64,000 nucleotides of DNA from CAIZQW01 sp037133395 (GTDB taxonomy: Bacteria; Verrucomicrobiota; Kiritimatiellia; RFP12; UBA1067): NCBI GenBank assembly GCA_037133395.1, contig JBAXOG010000004.1, forward strand, positions 5,028 to 69,027, in the 5' to 3' direction. Within the stretch, counting starts at the first letter, position 1; each line of letters opens with the position of its first letter. Under the pieces are notes generated by a model. The model searched no databases, was not told the DNA's origin, and worked only from the letters and a program-made list of their open reading frames with translations. The position numbers and the translations under genes were made by a program. Shown here in pieces: positions 19,204-30,454 of this stretch.

Positions 19204-19698
19204 ATGTGGTGTAATGTACACTGGCTTCGATGGATTTGCGGGTCAGGCTTGCTCATCATGTGCGCGATTTTAGTGCTAGCGGGCTGTAGCAAGCGCAAAG
19301 AGACCCCTCAGCAGGAAGAGGTGTACTCCAATCGGGCGCATGATAAAGGGTATATGGCCTCCTTGTTGACCAATCGCCAACAGCAGGCCCAGGAAGGGTA
19401 CGCTCGTCTGGCTGTTTCAATGAAAATGACCCAATGTGTGACGCGCGTACGAGCGACGTTACCGGCTGACACAACGGCCGAGGCCCTCAAGAAGGCGCTG
19501 ACGGCCGATCCAGAGTGGATTTCGCTGGATGAGCAGTCTAAAAAACTTTCGGCAGCCGCGACGGCCACTCTGCAACAGGCACATCAGTTAATCAGGCAGC
19601 GCATGCAGGAAGAGATGCGTGCACAAAAAGCTATTGCCCAAGGCAAGGCAAAGGCCATTGATGGTGCCGGTGCACCCAAAACAGTAGATAAAAAGTAA
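19204..19698 (+). CDS. Putative lipoprotein of unknown function
   Basis: A 164-residue protein with a hydrophobic signal ending in the lipobox LAGC, followed by a charged, mostly helical body (EQSKKLSAAATATLQQAHQL, then IRQRMQEEMRAQKAIAQGK). It should be lipid-anchored and face the periplasm. I do not recognise the family. The start at 19204 puts about 22 residues ahead of the lipobox Cys; upstream in-frame starts at 19162 and 19099 would make an unusually long leader. It precedes the giant secreted protein by 46 bp on the same strand and could be co-transcribed with it. Confidence 0.6.
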   Translation: MWCNVHWLRWICGSGLLIMCAILVLAGCSKRKETPQQEEVYSNRAHDKGYMASLLTNRQQQAQEGYARLAVSMKMTQCVTRVRATLPADTTAEALKKALTADPEWISLDEQSKKLSAAATATLQQAHQLIRQRMQEEMRAQKAIAQGKAKAIDGAGAPKTVDKK

Positions 19699-19744
19699 CC
19701 TAACGTTTTTCGTTTGATTTGAATCAGTCTAATTGGAGAAAAGA

Positions 19745-22700
19745 ATGAATACAACAACACGGTTCACAACTATGATTAAGAAAATGGTTCTCCCTCTCGT
19801 TGCGTGCGGCTTGATGTGCGCGACGGGCGCTTATGCGATTGATCCTCCTGGGGATATTATCGGGTTCTACTCGACATCAGCGAATTCGGCTTTTAAGACA
19901 CCTGGAACAACCGTGGAATTTACGATTCGTCTCTATGGGGCGATAGTTGTTTCAAACTTCTATGGTGCCGCCTGGGCCGCGCCTCAGATACGTATGGAGG
20001 TCGGTTCGGACGGTGAATCTTCAACGGCTTATGCCACGTTAGTCGATAAAACATGGACAGTTCCCAGTAATCCGTTCGATGTGTTTAATAGGACGGATTT
20101 GACGTTCGCTTATGTGATTCGTCCTGGGGATATGGCGAATCCGCTTAAGATCTGGGGTACGCCAGCATCGGGGTTCCAGATTGTCGATATGCAGAATTTA
20201 ATTTACAGAAGATATGCAGATGGCACGTCAAGTAACGTTACCTGGAAAGTGAATCCCGCACTCTATGATCAGCCCCTTGACAACCCCCTTGATTCTAATA
20301 AAGGTATTCCCTATTTAGACCTTGACATGTCGGCCCAAAAAATTAGTCTTCAGACGCTGAGTTTTGATGCTGCAAATAGTCCTAGCCCGATTGTGGCACG
20401 TCAACCGGCAACGCTTTGGCGCGTCAAGTCCGGAGCAACGAACGCACCAGTGGGTGTGGAAGTCATCGTCTGGACGCCTCACACCAATGTCCTTCAGATC
20501 GTAGGTGCTACTCAGATAGGTTCTGTTCCTGGAAACGCGTTGTCGGTAATAATCCCAGCAGGGTCTGATTATGTGAACTTCCCGATCAAGGGTCTTGACA
20601 CCAATGCTAGCCCCACAATTGCAACGGTTTATGCCCAGCGTCCATCGGATTATGCGAAAAACATAACGGGTATTACGAACTTCATTAGCCGCTCGGTGAC
20701 AATTCTGCCGGGCTCGCCCTCGATAAGTCTGGAGTTTTCGAATGGACTGTCCAGTCAGACGCTGGCAGAGACACATGATGAGACGGAGCAATTGGAGTAT
20801 TTCCAGATCGTTCTTTCCGAGTCTCATACGAACGATGTTTATGTTGATTTGAGTATAACACAACAGCCAAGCACAGCGACCAATATCGTCATGACCCAGC
20901 CAAGTGGGTATTTCGTTCCTGCGGGTCTGGAAAGATCAGAGAAGTATACCTTCAGCGTCAGGGATGGTACACGTGAAAGTGCCCGTTTGATTACGCCAGT
21001 GCGTATCACACCCTTAGCTACAAACAAGTATACGGTCGTTTCGGCGGGAACGTTGTTTATTACGAATGTCGCCCCGACAATCATCAGTGATTTCCCACCC
21101 ACTGGGTATGAATATACGCCTGTGACTTTTCAATGGACGAGTCTCTTTGACGTGACGGCGGACTTGGCCAAGGGAATCGTCTTTACGTGGGACTTTGGTG
21201 ACGGTGCGACGCGTATTACGGAGACGAACTTGACCTCCGCGACATCTGGTCAGATCACGAAGACCTATAAAAATATTGGTTCTACAGCAAGAACGTACCT
21301 CGTCACGCTGACAATCACAGATGCTGATGGAGGTTCTTACACATTACCGACTCACACCATTACCATTAATCCGCCAATCAGACCGCCCAACGTCTCGGTG
21401 GTTGTAAATCGCGCAGACTTGACTTATCAAGAGGGGGATACGAATGCTACCTATCGAGTTGTCCTCTCAGAGCCTGCTCAACAGGATACGTGGGTGCAGT
21501 TGAAATGTCAGTATCCGGATGCAACATCCGCAGATGCTTGCCTCTCCTTGTTAACAACCAACATTCTGATCCGCCAAAACTTCACTAATTCTTCAGCATA
21601 CGCGATGACGATTCTTGATGGCACGTCAGTGACCGCATCCGGTATCGATATTATGCCGACGATTACTAATGCCATAGCCAAAGCTCAGTATCCAAGTGCT
21701 TATCCTGGCATTGTCATGATCCAAAATGCGGTTCCTACGATTGACACCATACCTTCCAGTCAGTCGAGCACGACAGTACCTATTACGACTTTTAACGCTA
21801 TCGAGATCAATAAGCCCTTTACCTTCCACTATAGAGCGGCTGATGTCAGCGCAGACCTGAATGGAGCGTCACCGATACGTGTTATGTTCGAGTTTCCCGA
21901 TTTCACTACGACTAATGTTGTTGGTGCAATCGGCACGGTGACAAAGACCTTTACGTTATCTGATTTGGGAATTCAGTACGTGCGCATGACCGCCACGGAT
22001 AAGGATGGTGGCGTGAGCAGTATTGTCACCTTCCCAATCAATGTTGTTACTCCCTTGCCGCCGCCTTCAGTCACGGTTGTTTCGTATCCAGTCTTTATTG
22101 CTGAAAACGATACCACCGCCAAACAACTCACCGTTATGTTGTCTCAAACACCAGCCTCTGCTGGCATTTCGCAACCTGTGACGGTCTATTTGGATATGAC
22201 GCCGACCACGAACACGGTCAATGGTGCGGTTTCAATCCCTACCAGTGTTACGTTCTACACTTCTGAAACGACCAAGCAGGTTCTTTTCACGGTCAAAGAT
22301 GGTACACAGCTGAGTGCCAGTAGCGGATTCACGATCACGCCTCGCATTGCGACCAATACCGCCGGTTCTACGTTGTATACTGAGTTTCAGCCCGGCCAGG
22401 TCTTGGTGCAAAATGTGGCACCTGTTTTCCAACAGCCAGTTGACGGGAGCACCAACACGGTTGCAACGGTCGGACAGCTCCGTACCTTTAACTGGTCGGT
22501 CAAAGATGTAACGGCTGATTTAACGGGCATGACGCTCGACTGGGACTGGGGTGATGGTACCACGACCAGAACGATAGGGGGTTCCGGCACCACCAATCAC
22601 ACCTACCTCTCCGCATCTTCCCAGATCGCAGTCACCGTGATAGCGACCGATAAGGACGGAGATGTTTCACGTATCAGTTTCTATGTCACGGTTAAAGATT

Positions 22701-25700
22701 CTAAGAAGGTCATCGCCTTGCCGATCGGTCCCAATACGACTCCTTTTAATGGGTTCACAGGTTTGGGAATAGGCACCATTGCAGCTACTGGCGCAAGCCC
22801 GTCGGTTTATGATGGTGTTAATTTGTTCTATACCTTCTATTTCGGTGCTGATGCGACGGATGCTCAACTGATTGCAACGCCGTCGCCCAAGATCTCTGGT
22901 GTTAAGCAAAGTTACTTCTTTGCATGGGATGGTCCGCTTGCGGCATTCAAGGAGCCCAAACATGTGACGCAGCCCCTTGCTCCAGCGGTTACATTGATCA
23001 ATTTGCCAACCCCAACAACCGGCACGGCTACAGGTACGGGTACAGGGACGACGACGCTCAGTGGAAACAGTGTCCAAGTCAGTGCCATTTTCAGTATTGA
23101 ATTCGAGATGAATGATGGTTGTGGCGATATCAATCAGGACGGTATCCCTGACAAACTCATTCAAACCTATTTCATTGACCCAACAAAAACCGCCGCGAGT
23201 GCTACTGCGATAGATCCGATTTGGTTTGTCAATTTACGGGGATACAACGACGACAATGATTTTTACCCAGTCTATCCGACGGGGGATGCTCAGGGCGTCA
23301 TGGACTTCCGTCCGATTCCGAATCCCAACACAGCGGTTGACGGTCTTGCTGTGAACGCCTTCACAGCGTTCAAGGAAATCCGTGGGGTTGATGGTATTAT
23401 TGGACGTGTAGAAAATCTGGGCCCCCCCCGCGGTAATTTCAATGATGATCCAGGGACGAATCCGACATTGCTTGATACGGATGAGGATGGGTATCCCGAC
23501 GGTTGGGAGTCTTGGTTCTATTATCAGTCTTACAAGAATGGACGCACGGGTTCGCGTTATGATCCCCTCAATATCGCGCAGGGTTCCCGTATAGGTTGGC
23601 AAGAAATTATTGGCGCATTTAACCCGAAGGTGGGTCGTGATAAGTACTCAGATACACGTTGGCTAGATGATTTTGACAATGACGGGCTCTTGGATATTGA
23701 AGAACTGACCCTTGGTACGGATCCGACGAATTGGGATACGGATGGTGACGGTATGGCCGATGGTTGGGAAATTATCCGTGGTTTCAACCCCTGCGATGGT
23801 CGTGACGGCTTATTGCCGGCACAGAACAATCCAGATGGTGACTTCTTTGCGATCTCAACGGCTGTGCGTCAGCATATTCAGGTGGTCGTATCGAGCAATA
23901 CCGTGATTTCAACCAACCACTACCTTGTGGCACTTGATGCAGCGAACACTCCGATTTATGCTACACTCACAACAGCTTATCATTATGGTAATGACTCAGC
24001 GCCTTGGGCTGTCGGGCGATCAAATTCTGTTGCTGTTCTGACGCCACCTAATCTCATTGCCGGTGGTCCCACGAATGAGATGATTAACGCATTGATCATG
24101 CACTTCCAGGTGCGTGATGAATATGGCTTTGATCCTCGGACAGCCTGGGTGGGCACAGCTAAGGGTGGCCCAGTTCCAGCAGGTTGGCCGTATGAGAATA
24201 CCGACCGTTTCGGTGTCTGGGTGCCAAGCCATTCGCCGAATACGCGTCCGTTTACGGCGGTTGATGAATATCTCCTTATGAAGTTCATGTATGAGCTTCA
24301 GTTGAATGGCATGGTTGGACCGAATGGTTGGATCGACCAAGTGACGACCCATATAGCGAATAATGAGAGCACACGTCTCTTGGTGCAGGACGCTTGGACA
24401 CGTTTTACCACGCATCCGCGTACGCCTGATACGGATGCCACAACGGCGTTGTCGGATGGCGTGCCAGACGGCTGGGAATTATATGTGGCGTTGCCGCCTG
24501 TCTCGCACGGTGTTCCTCGTCCGGCTTATGGGGCATTTCTTAACTCGCCGTGGGATCCGAATGACTACGCCAATGATGTTGATGTCGATTTGAAACCGAC
24601 GGGGGACAAAGTCACGTATCAAAGCGAATTCTGGGGAACTGATTCCCTGAAACCTTATCAAAATGCGACACTCTACTATGGTGGCATGACGAATGCAAAC
24701 CTGATGACCGGTGTGGTCACGATCAAGCGTCCGATAGGTGATCCGGATACGTATTGGGCCAACAAATTATGGCCGACTGATCCTTGGAATAAAGATACCG
24801 ATGGTGACATGGTGGCTGACGGAGCCGAACGTGCCTTTATTTACGGTAATGCTACTGTGCCTGGCCCGGGTGGCGGTTTGAACCCGTGCTCGATCGATAC
24901 CGACCTTGATGGGCTCCCGGATGCCTGGGAATTGCAGTTCGCGGGTACCCCGGTTGCTGCTGATGGAACAACGACTTTGCCAGCAGTCATCCCTGGACAG
25001 CCTGCAATAGCTGTCACTATGACGATCAATAATGGTCAGGACGGTACGGTTGCTGATCAATACAAGGACGTGGATTTAGATGGCCTTACCAGTTATCAGG
25101 AGTATATGACGCAGTCCATCCGTGCATATCGTTATGATATACCCGCATCGGGTGTCACCGATCCTTTGACTAAACAGGTCGGTCAGCCCATGGACATTAC
25201 CTTCCAAATAAGTTCACTCTTCACGGCGGTGACAAATGTATGGGATCCATGCCGTTTTGGATGGCCAGGACCGACCGACCCACTTTATTGGATGCCTCCT
25301 GCGGGTCCGAACGGATATTGTTCGACAGATCCGAACAATCCGGACTCGGACTATGACGGTATGGACGATTACTATGAGCTCTACCATGGGTTGAACCCAT
25401 TGCTGGGTGATGGTATAAGGTTAGACTATCTCGATGACCGGGTTGCGTATGCTTGGATTGTTAAAGGCGTTCCTCAGGTGTGGTATAGTTATAATTGGTG
25501 GATGAATGTACAGCCTGGAACGATCGGTTTTTCAATGGACTTTGTCCGCTATCCTTGGTTGAATGGTATGCCTGATGCTGATCCAGATGCTGACGGCCTC
25601 CTGAATCTCGAGGAGATGTTGGTTGCCAATACGCCGTTGCCTGAAAATTATAACACGGATCCGTCTCCGCTCTGGATGACCGATCCATCGAATACAAGTA

Positions 25701-28700
25701 GTATTACAGCCCGCTTCTATTCGCCTAAAGCGATGTTCTTCTGGCCGGCAACATTTATACCGCTTTTCACGTTCTCGTTCGAGATGAACGAAGGGTATGA
25801 TACGGATAACGACGGGGGTTCGGATAAGGATGAACTGATTACCAACCGAGGGGCGAAGTCTGACCCGCGCGACAGTGAAGACCCGCTTCGCCGTCAGGCG
25901 CTTTGGTTCAGCGGAACCAATTCTGCTGCCGTGACACCTTATATATACTCGGATTACACCTCCGCTTCTGGGGCGGCTTTCTGGAATATGGATCAGGCAT
26001 TCCGAAGTTTCACTGTTGAACTGTGGGCGCGTCCCGAATGGTCGACCAATAATAATGTTCAGATTTTGATTGAACGCGTATTTAACTATGGGCAGTCCGA
26101 CGCCAGCCAGGTTGTTGGGCAACGTCTGCGTCGCAACTTCCTGATCGGTATTGAGACAGATGGCCGCGTTTTTGGCGGTTTCGACAATGCCGGTGGGCAT
26201 GACGAACATACCGATACGGTTCGTTTCTACGGTGATAAGGTTGCTTCTAACACGTGGGTTCACATAGTAGCCCGTATGGATGGACGTACTCAGTTGTTCA
26301 CGCTTTTTGTCAACGGCGTTTCTCAGGGTGATATGGCGACGTCTCTGATCCCGGCCACGGGTATTGATGCGGTTCGGCTCTACCCGACACAAAGTGAAAC
26401 AAATACTATCGTCTATCGGCGAGGATCGTTGACAATAGGTGCTGGAAGCACCGCTCTTTCGTCACTTGGCATCGGCATTGGTTCTTCCATGTCTTGGTTG
26501 ACTGCATGGTCGAACTATAATAATTTCTATCGTGGCTGGATCGATGAAGTGCGTGTCTGGGATGGTGCGCGAAGCAATACGGAAATCAGCGATAACTTCA
26601 AGAAGCGTTTCACGCGCGAGGATATCCTTGCGAATCGGACGAAGATTCTGGCAGAGCTGAACAGTGGTGCAGGACGTAGTGCACTCTCGTTGAATAATTA
26701 CTTGTCGCCGATCTTGTTGAATTACTATACCTTCAACAATTTGTTTAGTGCGAATGAGGATCCGTATGTCGCGACGGTGCCGCGTGGCTTTAATAGTACA
26801 GCGCTTAATGCGAATCGTCCGAGCGGTAATGCAACGGGTGCAACCGTCGGGTGGTGGAATCGATGTGTTGTGAAAAGTACGGTTTATACAAACTTTAACT
26901 ATCTGCCATGGATTGAGAACTTGGTTGCACACCTGCCGCGTGTGACATTGCTCACGAGCACGAATGGTGCGACGACTACTTATGTGAATGACAATGTTGT
27001 CTCTGATTCCATTTACTGGACACGCCGTGCGGCAGGGAACATTGAAACGCAGAACAGCTTCCCGAACAATAATAACCCTTATGGTTTCTTGTACAATACA
27101 ACCCTAAATGGCGTAATATACAACGTAGCTCAATCCGTTGACCTGCTACCGATTGGTATGGCTTGGGCGAAACAGTGTGTTGACTTCTGGGATGACAAGG
27201 GAGCTTCAGGCAACTGGCTGGAAAACAGCGGGACAACTGATGACGGTCTGCCGTCGTGGTGGATAACGTTACATGGTACAACAGGCGGCTGGAATGACCT
27301 CTATACGGGTAGCGATGCTTTTTATAAAACGAGCGGCATGACCAACGGCGAGGTGTATCAACGCAACTTAGCTAAAGGCATGTTGCCGAGCGCAACCACG
27401 ACCTCGGACTTCAATACATCGTATGCACAGACTGCTGACAGCAGTGGCAGTGGCATACCGGACTGGTGGAAGAATATCTATGGTCTCAGCTTAGCGGCTA
27501 AAACAGGCGCGAATGGTCCCCTAGGCGATCCAGACATGGATGGGTTATCCAACTATGCGGAATACCAGATTTCAGAAGTGTACAAGTTCCGGTATTCAAG
27601 TCCGATCAAGTTTAAGACGGATCCTGCTCAGCCATTGTCTGACTACTTCATGAAGCCAACGGGTGGTAAACTGACCCTGGGTGCCATGTTCTCTGACCAC
27701 GATTTTATTGAAGATTGGTGGGAAGAGCTGTACTCGCCAACGGCGGCAAATCCTTATGTGTATGATTCGAAGACAGACTATGATTTTGATGGTTGGTCGA
27801 ATTGGGCTGAAGCCCGTTACAGTCAAGCCATTGCAACCGTTCGCCCGGATCTCAGTGAACTGGTCATGGTCAATGGGATCAGGACATACGAATTTCCGAT
27901 TCCGGTTGTTGATACTCGCCTCAACTATAAGGGGATCGAGACCAGCGGAAATGTTGTGATTCAAGCATTTTCAAGTTCGTCTATGAATGGGGATCCAGAC
28001 GCAACATGGAAGATCGCCTTTGGACAAGCAGGCGTTCAGGCAAATACGGTGCCACTCGGGTTTTATGAGGACAAGACGATTCGTGCTCGCCTCTCGCCAG
28101 GGTCGGTCGTTCCAGGAACGATTCACCTCCAGTTGACGGATACGTGGACAGGGGTAACTGCAACCACAGGTTTTGACAAGGGTGGTGTCATCTATTCCAT
28201 GGATGTCAATAATGTTTGGGAACCGATGGGAACCATCAATTATATTACAGGCGAAATGGTCTTTGACATGGGGACAAGCAGAGACATTATCCTTGATGCG
28301 GCGTCATACCCAACTAATCGTGATAGTTATGTTGAAGCTGCCATCTCTTACTTCGAGATGACCTATAGTACCAAGTTGCCGTCTGGCTGGCCGCAACATA
28401 TCTACTTGGGTCGTGCGGCAACGGGTGCATTGAAGGAAGGAAAGAACTATTTCTTTGCCTTTATCGATGCTGATGCTAATGGCGCCTGGGATGCCGGCGA
28501 ACCAGCAGGCATCGGGACACCGTTTGAGACAGAAATTGGATGGGACGCGAATGCGCTTGATATCCAGTTGACGGATTATACACCGAATAACCTGCGTCTT
28601 TCGTTGACCACAGGATTGCGCTCCGAGGATGTCATCTTCGGGACAGGAACTCAGCAAGGCGGTGGACAGCAAGCGGCGACTACAGCCAACGGTTACAAGC

Positions 28701-30346
28701 GCGTCCGCATCATCCGTGCGGCTGTTCAGACCAGTAACTTCACAGAAGGCCCAATCTTTGATAAAACCATTTATGGGCGTGATTATATCCATGAAGGTGA
28801 CCTAATGACCATGCCTTCTTATGCAGGATATGGATTGGATTGGGGCTTCAAAGGTGTTCAGTACCCGAATGCTGTGGGGGCTATTACCTACAAGGTGTAT
28901 GTGGGCGATCAAGACACGGTTACCAACAATACGCTTGTTGCGGCATTTACGAATAAGTTTGACGGTGCGCGTGCCGTACCTACGAGCATTTTGCCGGCTC
29001 ATGGCGCGTATGTTTATACCGCGCGTCCAACATTTACGTGGTCGCTGACCTCCACGTATGGCGGCTATAATGCCTTTGCATTTGAAATACGCCGCGGTTC
29101 GACAACAGGGGCTTTGGTTTACCCAATAACGGTGCGTCAAGCGCCCTTGAAGGATACGGCCACCGATAATTACATCTGGGAAGCTCCGTTCTACATGGGT
29201 GATAAAAATGTGGTGAACAACGGTGTCTATTATTGGCGTCTTCAGATGCTGAATCCGAGATACAGTACCAATACGACTACGCCCTCAGAATGGTCGTCCT
29301 GGAAGATCTTCCGTTGGGATGTCAACCCGCCGTTGTCTCCTGTCGGAACAGCGACGAACCTGAACGGATCGTCGTCGGGGTATGGACAGCTCAGGGCTAT
29401 GGTTAAGTACTTTGGAGCAGCAACCAATCTTGCTGATCGCGTAGTATTACAGGCGTTTAATAATCGTGGCTTCACAGGCTTCCCTGCTGGGCAATTCACG
29501 TATGCAGCAAGCCAGACTGGTTTAATCACAAATATGAGTCTGTCTGCGACGAATGCGATCGCGATGCGTGGTCTGACGCCTGGCACTTATTATGTGCGTG
29601 CCTTCATCGACTCGAACACCAATGGCCTGTTTGATGCGTGGGAATCTTGGGGTTATGCGAATTACTACGGCGAAACAACGTCTCTCTACGATGTGCGCCC
29701 TGTTGAAGTTTCCTATTCGGCGATTAGTCCGCTAGTGACGATCTACATTGAAGATAGCGATGCGGATCAGGACTGGTTCCCAGATGCCTATGAGTATGAA
29801 CTGAATCCTGCATCAACGAACTTCCTCGAATTGACAGGACCCAACGACGCTTGGAATTATCGCGGGGACTCGGAAATCAATCCTACGAATACGGTTTCAG
29901 GTGGCTTCTTTAGCATGATGATATCTATGGTGGCTGGCTCAGGCGTTCAACAGGAGTCCGTCCTCAACTTGGTTGTGGGTGAAAGCACGACGACCGCGGC
30001 GACACCCCCTGCCGTGAAGATCCAGAGTTTGAGCTTCAGCGAGGCTGGTTCGATACTGGACTTTGACTTGACGGCTGGAAAGACAGCGCAATCCACGTCG
30101 ACGTTTATGAAATCGCTACTGGGTGCTCCTGTTGCGTTGAGTGCGGCGACAGGGAAGGTTTATACGTATCGGGTCAGGTTCTCCGCCTCTCTTGCGACGC
30201 CGCGGCCGTGGGAGACGATTGTTAAAGAAGATACAGTCACGGTTGACGCGAATGGCACAAAGACAATCACAAGCGTGATTGACAACATGCCTGCTGCGGG
30301 TACTGGCGGATTCTTCTATGTTGAGATCATAGAGAACATCCAGTAA
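19745..30346 (+). CDS. Giant secreted multidomain protein (PKD, Calx-beta-like, TSP3-like calcium loops, LamG)
   Basis: A 3533-residue exported protein with a signal peptide cut near AYA-ID (about residue 30). Three PKD-like domains (about 442-543, 662-769, 892-982; DFGDG, DWGDGTT) alternate with Calx-beta-like domains. Then come many Asp-rich calcium loops (about 1120-2040; DTDGDGMADGWE, DTDLDGLPDAWE, DSDYDGMDDYYE), a LamG/concanavalin-like domain (about 2055-2290; FRSFTVELWARP, GWIDEVRVWDGA), further calcium loops and Ig/Fn3-like modules to the end. No catalytic domain, transmembrane anchor, PEP-CTERM or Por-type tail was seen. It is probably a surface or matrix adhesin stabilised by calcium. 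The ATG at 19745 has GGAG upstream; the TTG at 19733 is not needed. A terminator follows. Confidence 0.88.
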   Translation: MNTTTRFTTMIKKMVLPLVACGLMCATGAYAIDPPGDIIGFYSTSANSAFKTPGTTVEFTIRLYGAIVVSNFYGAAWAAPQIRMEVGSDGESSTAYATLVDKTWTVPSNPFDVFNRTDLTFAYVIRPGDMANPLKIWGTPASGFQIVDMQNLIYRRYADGTSSNVTWKVNPALYDQPLDNPLDSNKGIPYLDLDMSAQKISLQTLSFDAANSPSPIVARQPATLWRVKSGATNAPVGVEVIVWTPHTNVLQIVGATQIGSVPGNALSVIIPAGSDYVNFPIKGLDTNASPTIATVYAQRPSDYAKNITGITNFISRSVTILPGSPSISLEFSNGLSSQTLAETHDETEQLEYFQIVLSESHTNDVYVDLSITQQPSTATNIVMTQPSGYFVPAGLERSEKYTFSVRDGTRESARLITPVRITPLATNKYTVVSAGTLFITNVAPTIISDFPPTGYEYTPVTFQWTSLFDVTADLAKGIVFTWDFGDGATRITETNLTSATSGQITKTYKNIGSTARTYLVTLTITDADGGSYTLPTHTITINPPIRPPNVSVVVNRADLTYQEGDTNATYRVVLSEPAQQDTWVQLKCQYPDATSADACLSLLTTNILIRQNFTNSSAYAMTILDGTSVTASGIDIMPTITNAIAKAQYPSAYPGIVMIQNAVPTIDTIPSSQSSTTVPITTFNAIEINKPFTFHYRAADVSADLNGASPIRVMFEFPDFTTTNVVGAIGTVTKTFTLSDLGIQYVRMTATDKDGGVSSIVTFPINVVTPLPPPSVTVVSYPVFIAENDTTAKQLTVMLSQTPASAGISQPVTVYLDMTPTTNTVNGAVSIPTSVTFYTSETTKQVLFTVKDGTQLSASSGFTITPRIATNTAGSTLYTEFQPGQVLVQNVAPVFQQPVDGSTNTVATVGQLRTFNWSVKDVTADLTGMTLDWDWGDGTTTRTIGGSGTTNHTYLSASSQIAVTVIATDKDGDVSRISFYVTVKDSKKVIALPIGPNTTPFNGFTGLGIGTIAATGASPSVYDGVNLFYTFYFGADATDAQLIATPSPKISGVKQSYFFAWDGPLAAFKEPKHVTQPLAPAVTLINLPTPTTGTATGTGTGTTTLSGNSVQVSAIFSIEFEMNDGCGDINQDGIPDKLIQTYFIDPTKTAASATAIDPIWFVNLRGYNDDNDFYPVYPTGDAQGVMDFRPIPNPNTAVDGLAVNAFTAFKEIRGVDGIIGRVENLGPPRGNFNDDPGTNPTLLDTDEDGYPDGWESWFYYQSYKNGRTGSRYDPLNIAQGSRIGWQEIIGAFNPKVGRDKYSDTRWLDDFDNDGLLDIEELTLGTDPTNWDTDGDGMADGWEIIRGFNPCDGRDGLLPAQNNPDGDFFAISTAVRQHIQVVVSSNTVISTNHYLVALDAANTPIYATLTTAYHYGNDSAPWAVGRSNSVAVLTPPNLIAGGPTNEMINALIMHFQVRDEYGFDPRTAWVGTAKGGPVPAGWPYENTDRFGVWVPSHSPNTRPFTAVDEYLLMKFMYELQLNGMVGPNGWIDQVTTHIANNESTRLLVQDAWTRFTTHPRTPDTDATTALSDGVPDGWELYVALPPVSHGVPRPAYGAFLNSPWDPNDYANDVDVDLKPTGDKVTYQSEFWGTDSLKPYQNATLYYGGMTNANLMTGVVTIKRPIGDPDTYWANKLWPTDPWNKDTDGDMVADGAERAFIYGNATVPGPGGGLNPCSIDTDLDGLPDAWELQFAGTPVAADGTTTLPAVIPGQPAIAVTMTINNGQDGTVADQYKDVDLDGLTSYQEYMTQSIRAYRYDIPASGVTDPLTKQVGQPMDITFQISSLFTAVTNVWDPCRFGWPGPTDPLYWMPPAGPNGYCSTDPNNPDSDYDGMDDYYELYHGLNPLLGDGIRLDYLDDRVAYAWIVKGVPQVWYSYNWWMNVQPGTIGFSMDFVRYPWLNGMPDADPDADGLLNLEEMLVANTPLPENYNTDPSPLWMTDPSNTSSITARFYSPKAMFFWPATFIPLFTFSFEMNEGYDTDNDGGSDKDELITNRGAKSDPRDSEDPLRRQALWFSGTNSAAVTPYIYSDYTSASGAAFWNMDQAFRSFTVELWARPEWSTNNNVQILIERVFNYGQSDASQVVGQRLRRNFLIGIETDGRVFGGFDNAGGHDEHTDTVRFYGDKVASNTWVHIVARMDGRTQLFTLFVNGVSQGDMATSLIPATGIDAVRLYPTQSETNTIVYRRGSLTIGAGSTALSSLGIGIGSSMSWLTAWSNYNNFYRGWIDEVRVWDGARSNTEISDNFKKRFTREDILANRTKILAELNSGAGRSALSLNNYLSPILLNYYTFNNLFSANEDPYVATVPRGFNSTALNANRPSGNATGATVGWWNRCVVKSTVYTNFNYLPWIENLVAHLPRVTLLTSTNGATTTYVNDNVVSDSIYWTRRAAGNIETQNSFPNNNNPYGFLYNTTLNGVIYNVAQSVDLLPIGMAWAKQCVDFWDDKGASGNWLENSGTTDDGLPSWWITLHGTTGGWNDLYTGSDAFYKTSGMTNGEVYQRNLAKGMLPSATTTSDFNTSYAQTADSSGSGIPDWWKNIYGLSLAAKTGANGPLGDPDMDGLSNYAEYQISEVYKFRYSSPIKFKTDPAQPLSDYFMKPTGGKLTLGAMFSDHDFIEDWWEELYSPTAANPYVYDSKTDYDFDGWSNWAEARYSQAIATVRPDLSELVMVNGIRTYEFPIPVVDTRLNYKGIETSGNVVIQAFSSSSMNGDPDATWKIAFGQAGVQANTVPLGFYEDKTIRARLSPGSVVPGTIHLQLTDTWTGVTATTGFDKGGVIYSMDVNNVWEPMGTINYITGEMVFDMGTSRDIILDAASYPTNRDSYVEAAISYFEMTYSTKLPSGWPQHIYLGRAATGALKEGKNYFFAFIDADANGAWDAGEPAGIGTPFETEIGWDANALDIQLTDYTPNNLRLSLTTGLRSEDVIFGTGTQQGGGQQAATTANGYKRVRIIRAAVQTSNFTEGPIFDKTIYGRDYIHEGDLMTMPSYAGYGLDWGFKGVQYPNAVGAITYKVYVGDQDTVTNNTLVAAFTNKFDGARAVPTSILPAHGAYVYTARPTFTWSLTSTYGGYNAFAFEIRRGSTTGALVYPITVRQAPLKDTATDNYIWEAPFYMGDKNVVNNGVYYWRLQMLNPRYSTNTTTPSEWSSWKIFRWDVNPPLSPVGTATNLNGSSSGYGQLRAMVKYFGAATNLADRVVLQAFNNRGFTGFPAGQFTYAASQTGLITNMSLSATNAIAMRGLTPGTYYVRAFIDSNTNGLFDAWESWGYANYYGETTSLYDVRPVEVSYSAISPLVTIYIEDSDADQDWFPDAYEYELNPASTNFLELTGPNDAWNYRGDSEINPTNTVSGGFFSMMISMVAGSGVQQESVLNLVVGESTTTAATPPAVKIQSLSFSEAGSILDFDLTAGKTAQSTSTFMKSLLGAPVALSAATGKVYTYRVRFSASLATPRPWETIVKEDTVTVDANGTKTITSVIDNMPAAGTGGFFYVEIIENIQ

Positions 30347-30362
30347 TAGGGATATGTGAATG

Positions 30363-30410
30363 CTCTCTTGTCTAAAGTGATAGGCAAGAGAGAGTTGTGT
30401 TTTGTTTTTT
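30363..30410 (+). terminator. Rho-independent terminator after the giant gene
   Basis: CTCTCTTGTCT (30363-30373) pairs with AGGCAAGAGAG (30382-30392) in an 11-bp stem with one G-U pair. A T-rich run containing TTTTGTTTTTT follows. It ends the transcript of the giant secreted protein and separates it from the protease gene. Confidence 0.85.
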
Positions 30411-30454
30411 AAGGCAGTTCAGGATTTGCGAGATTAAAATGGTTAGTTAGAGTT

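Noticed and set aside
22995..23060. Low-complexity ACAGGTACGG-like run in the giant gene as a mobile repeat
   Set aside because: It encodes a Thr/Gly linker in frame between domains, as is usual for such proteins.
25532..26392. Minus-strand open frame of 286 codons inside the giant protein gene
   Set aside because: It is one of many antisense frames over this gene, with Arg/Ile-rich low-quality translation and no ribosome site.
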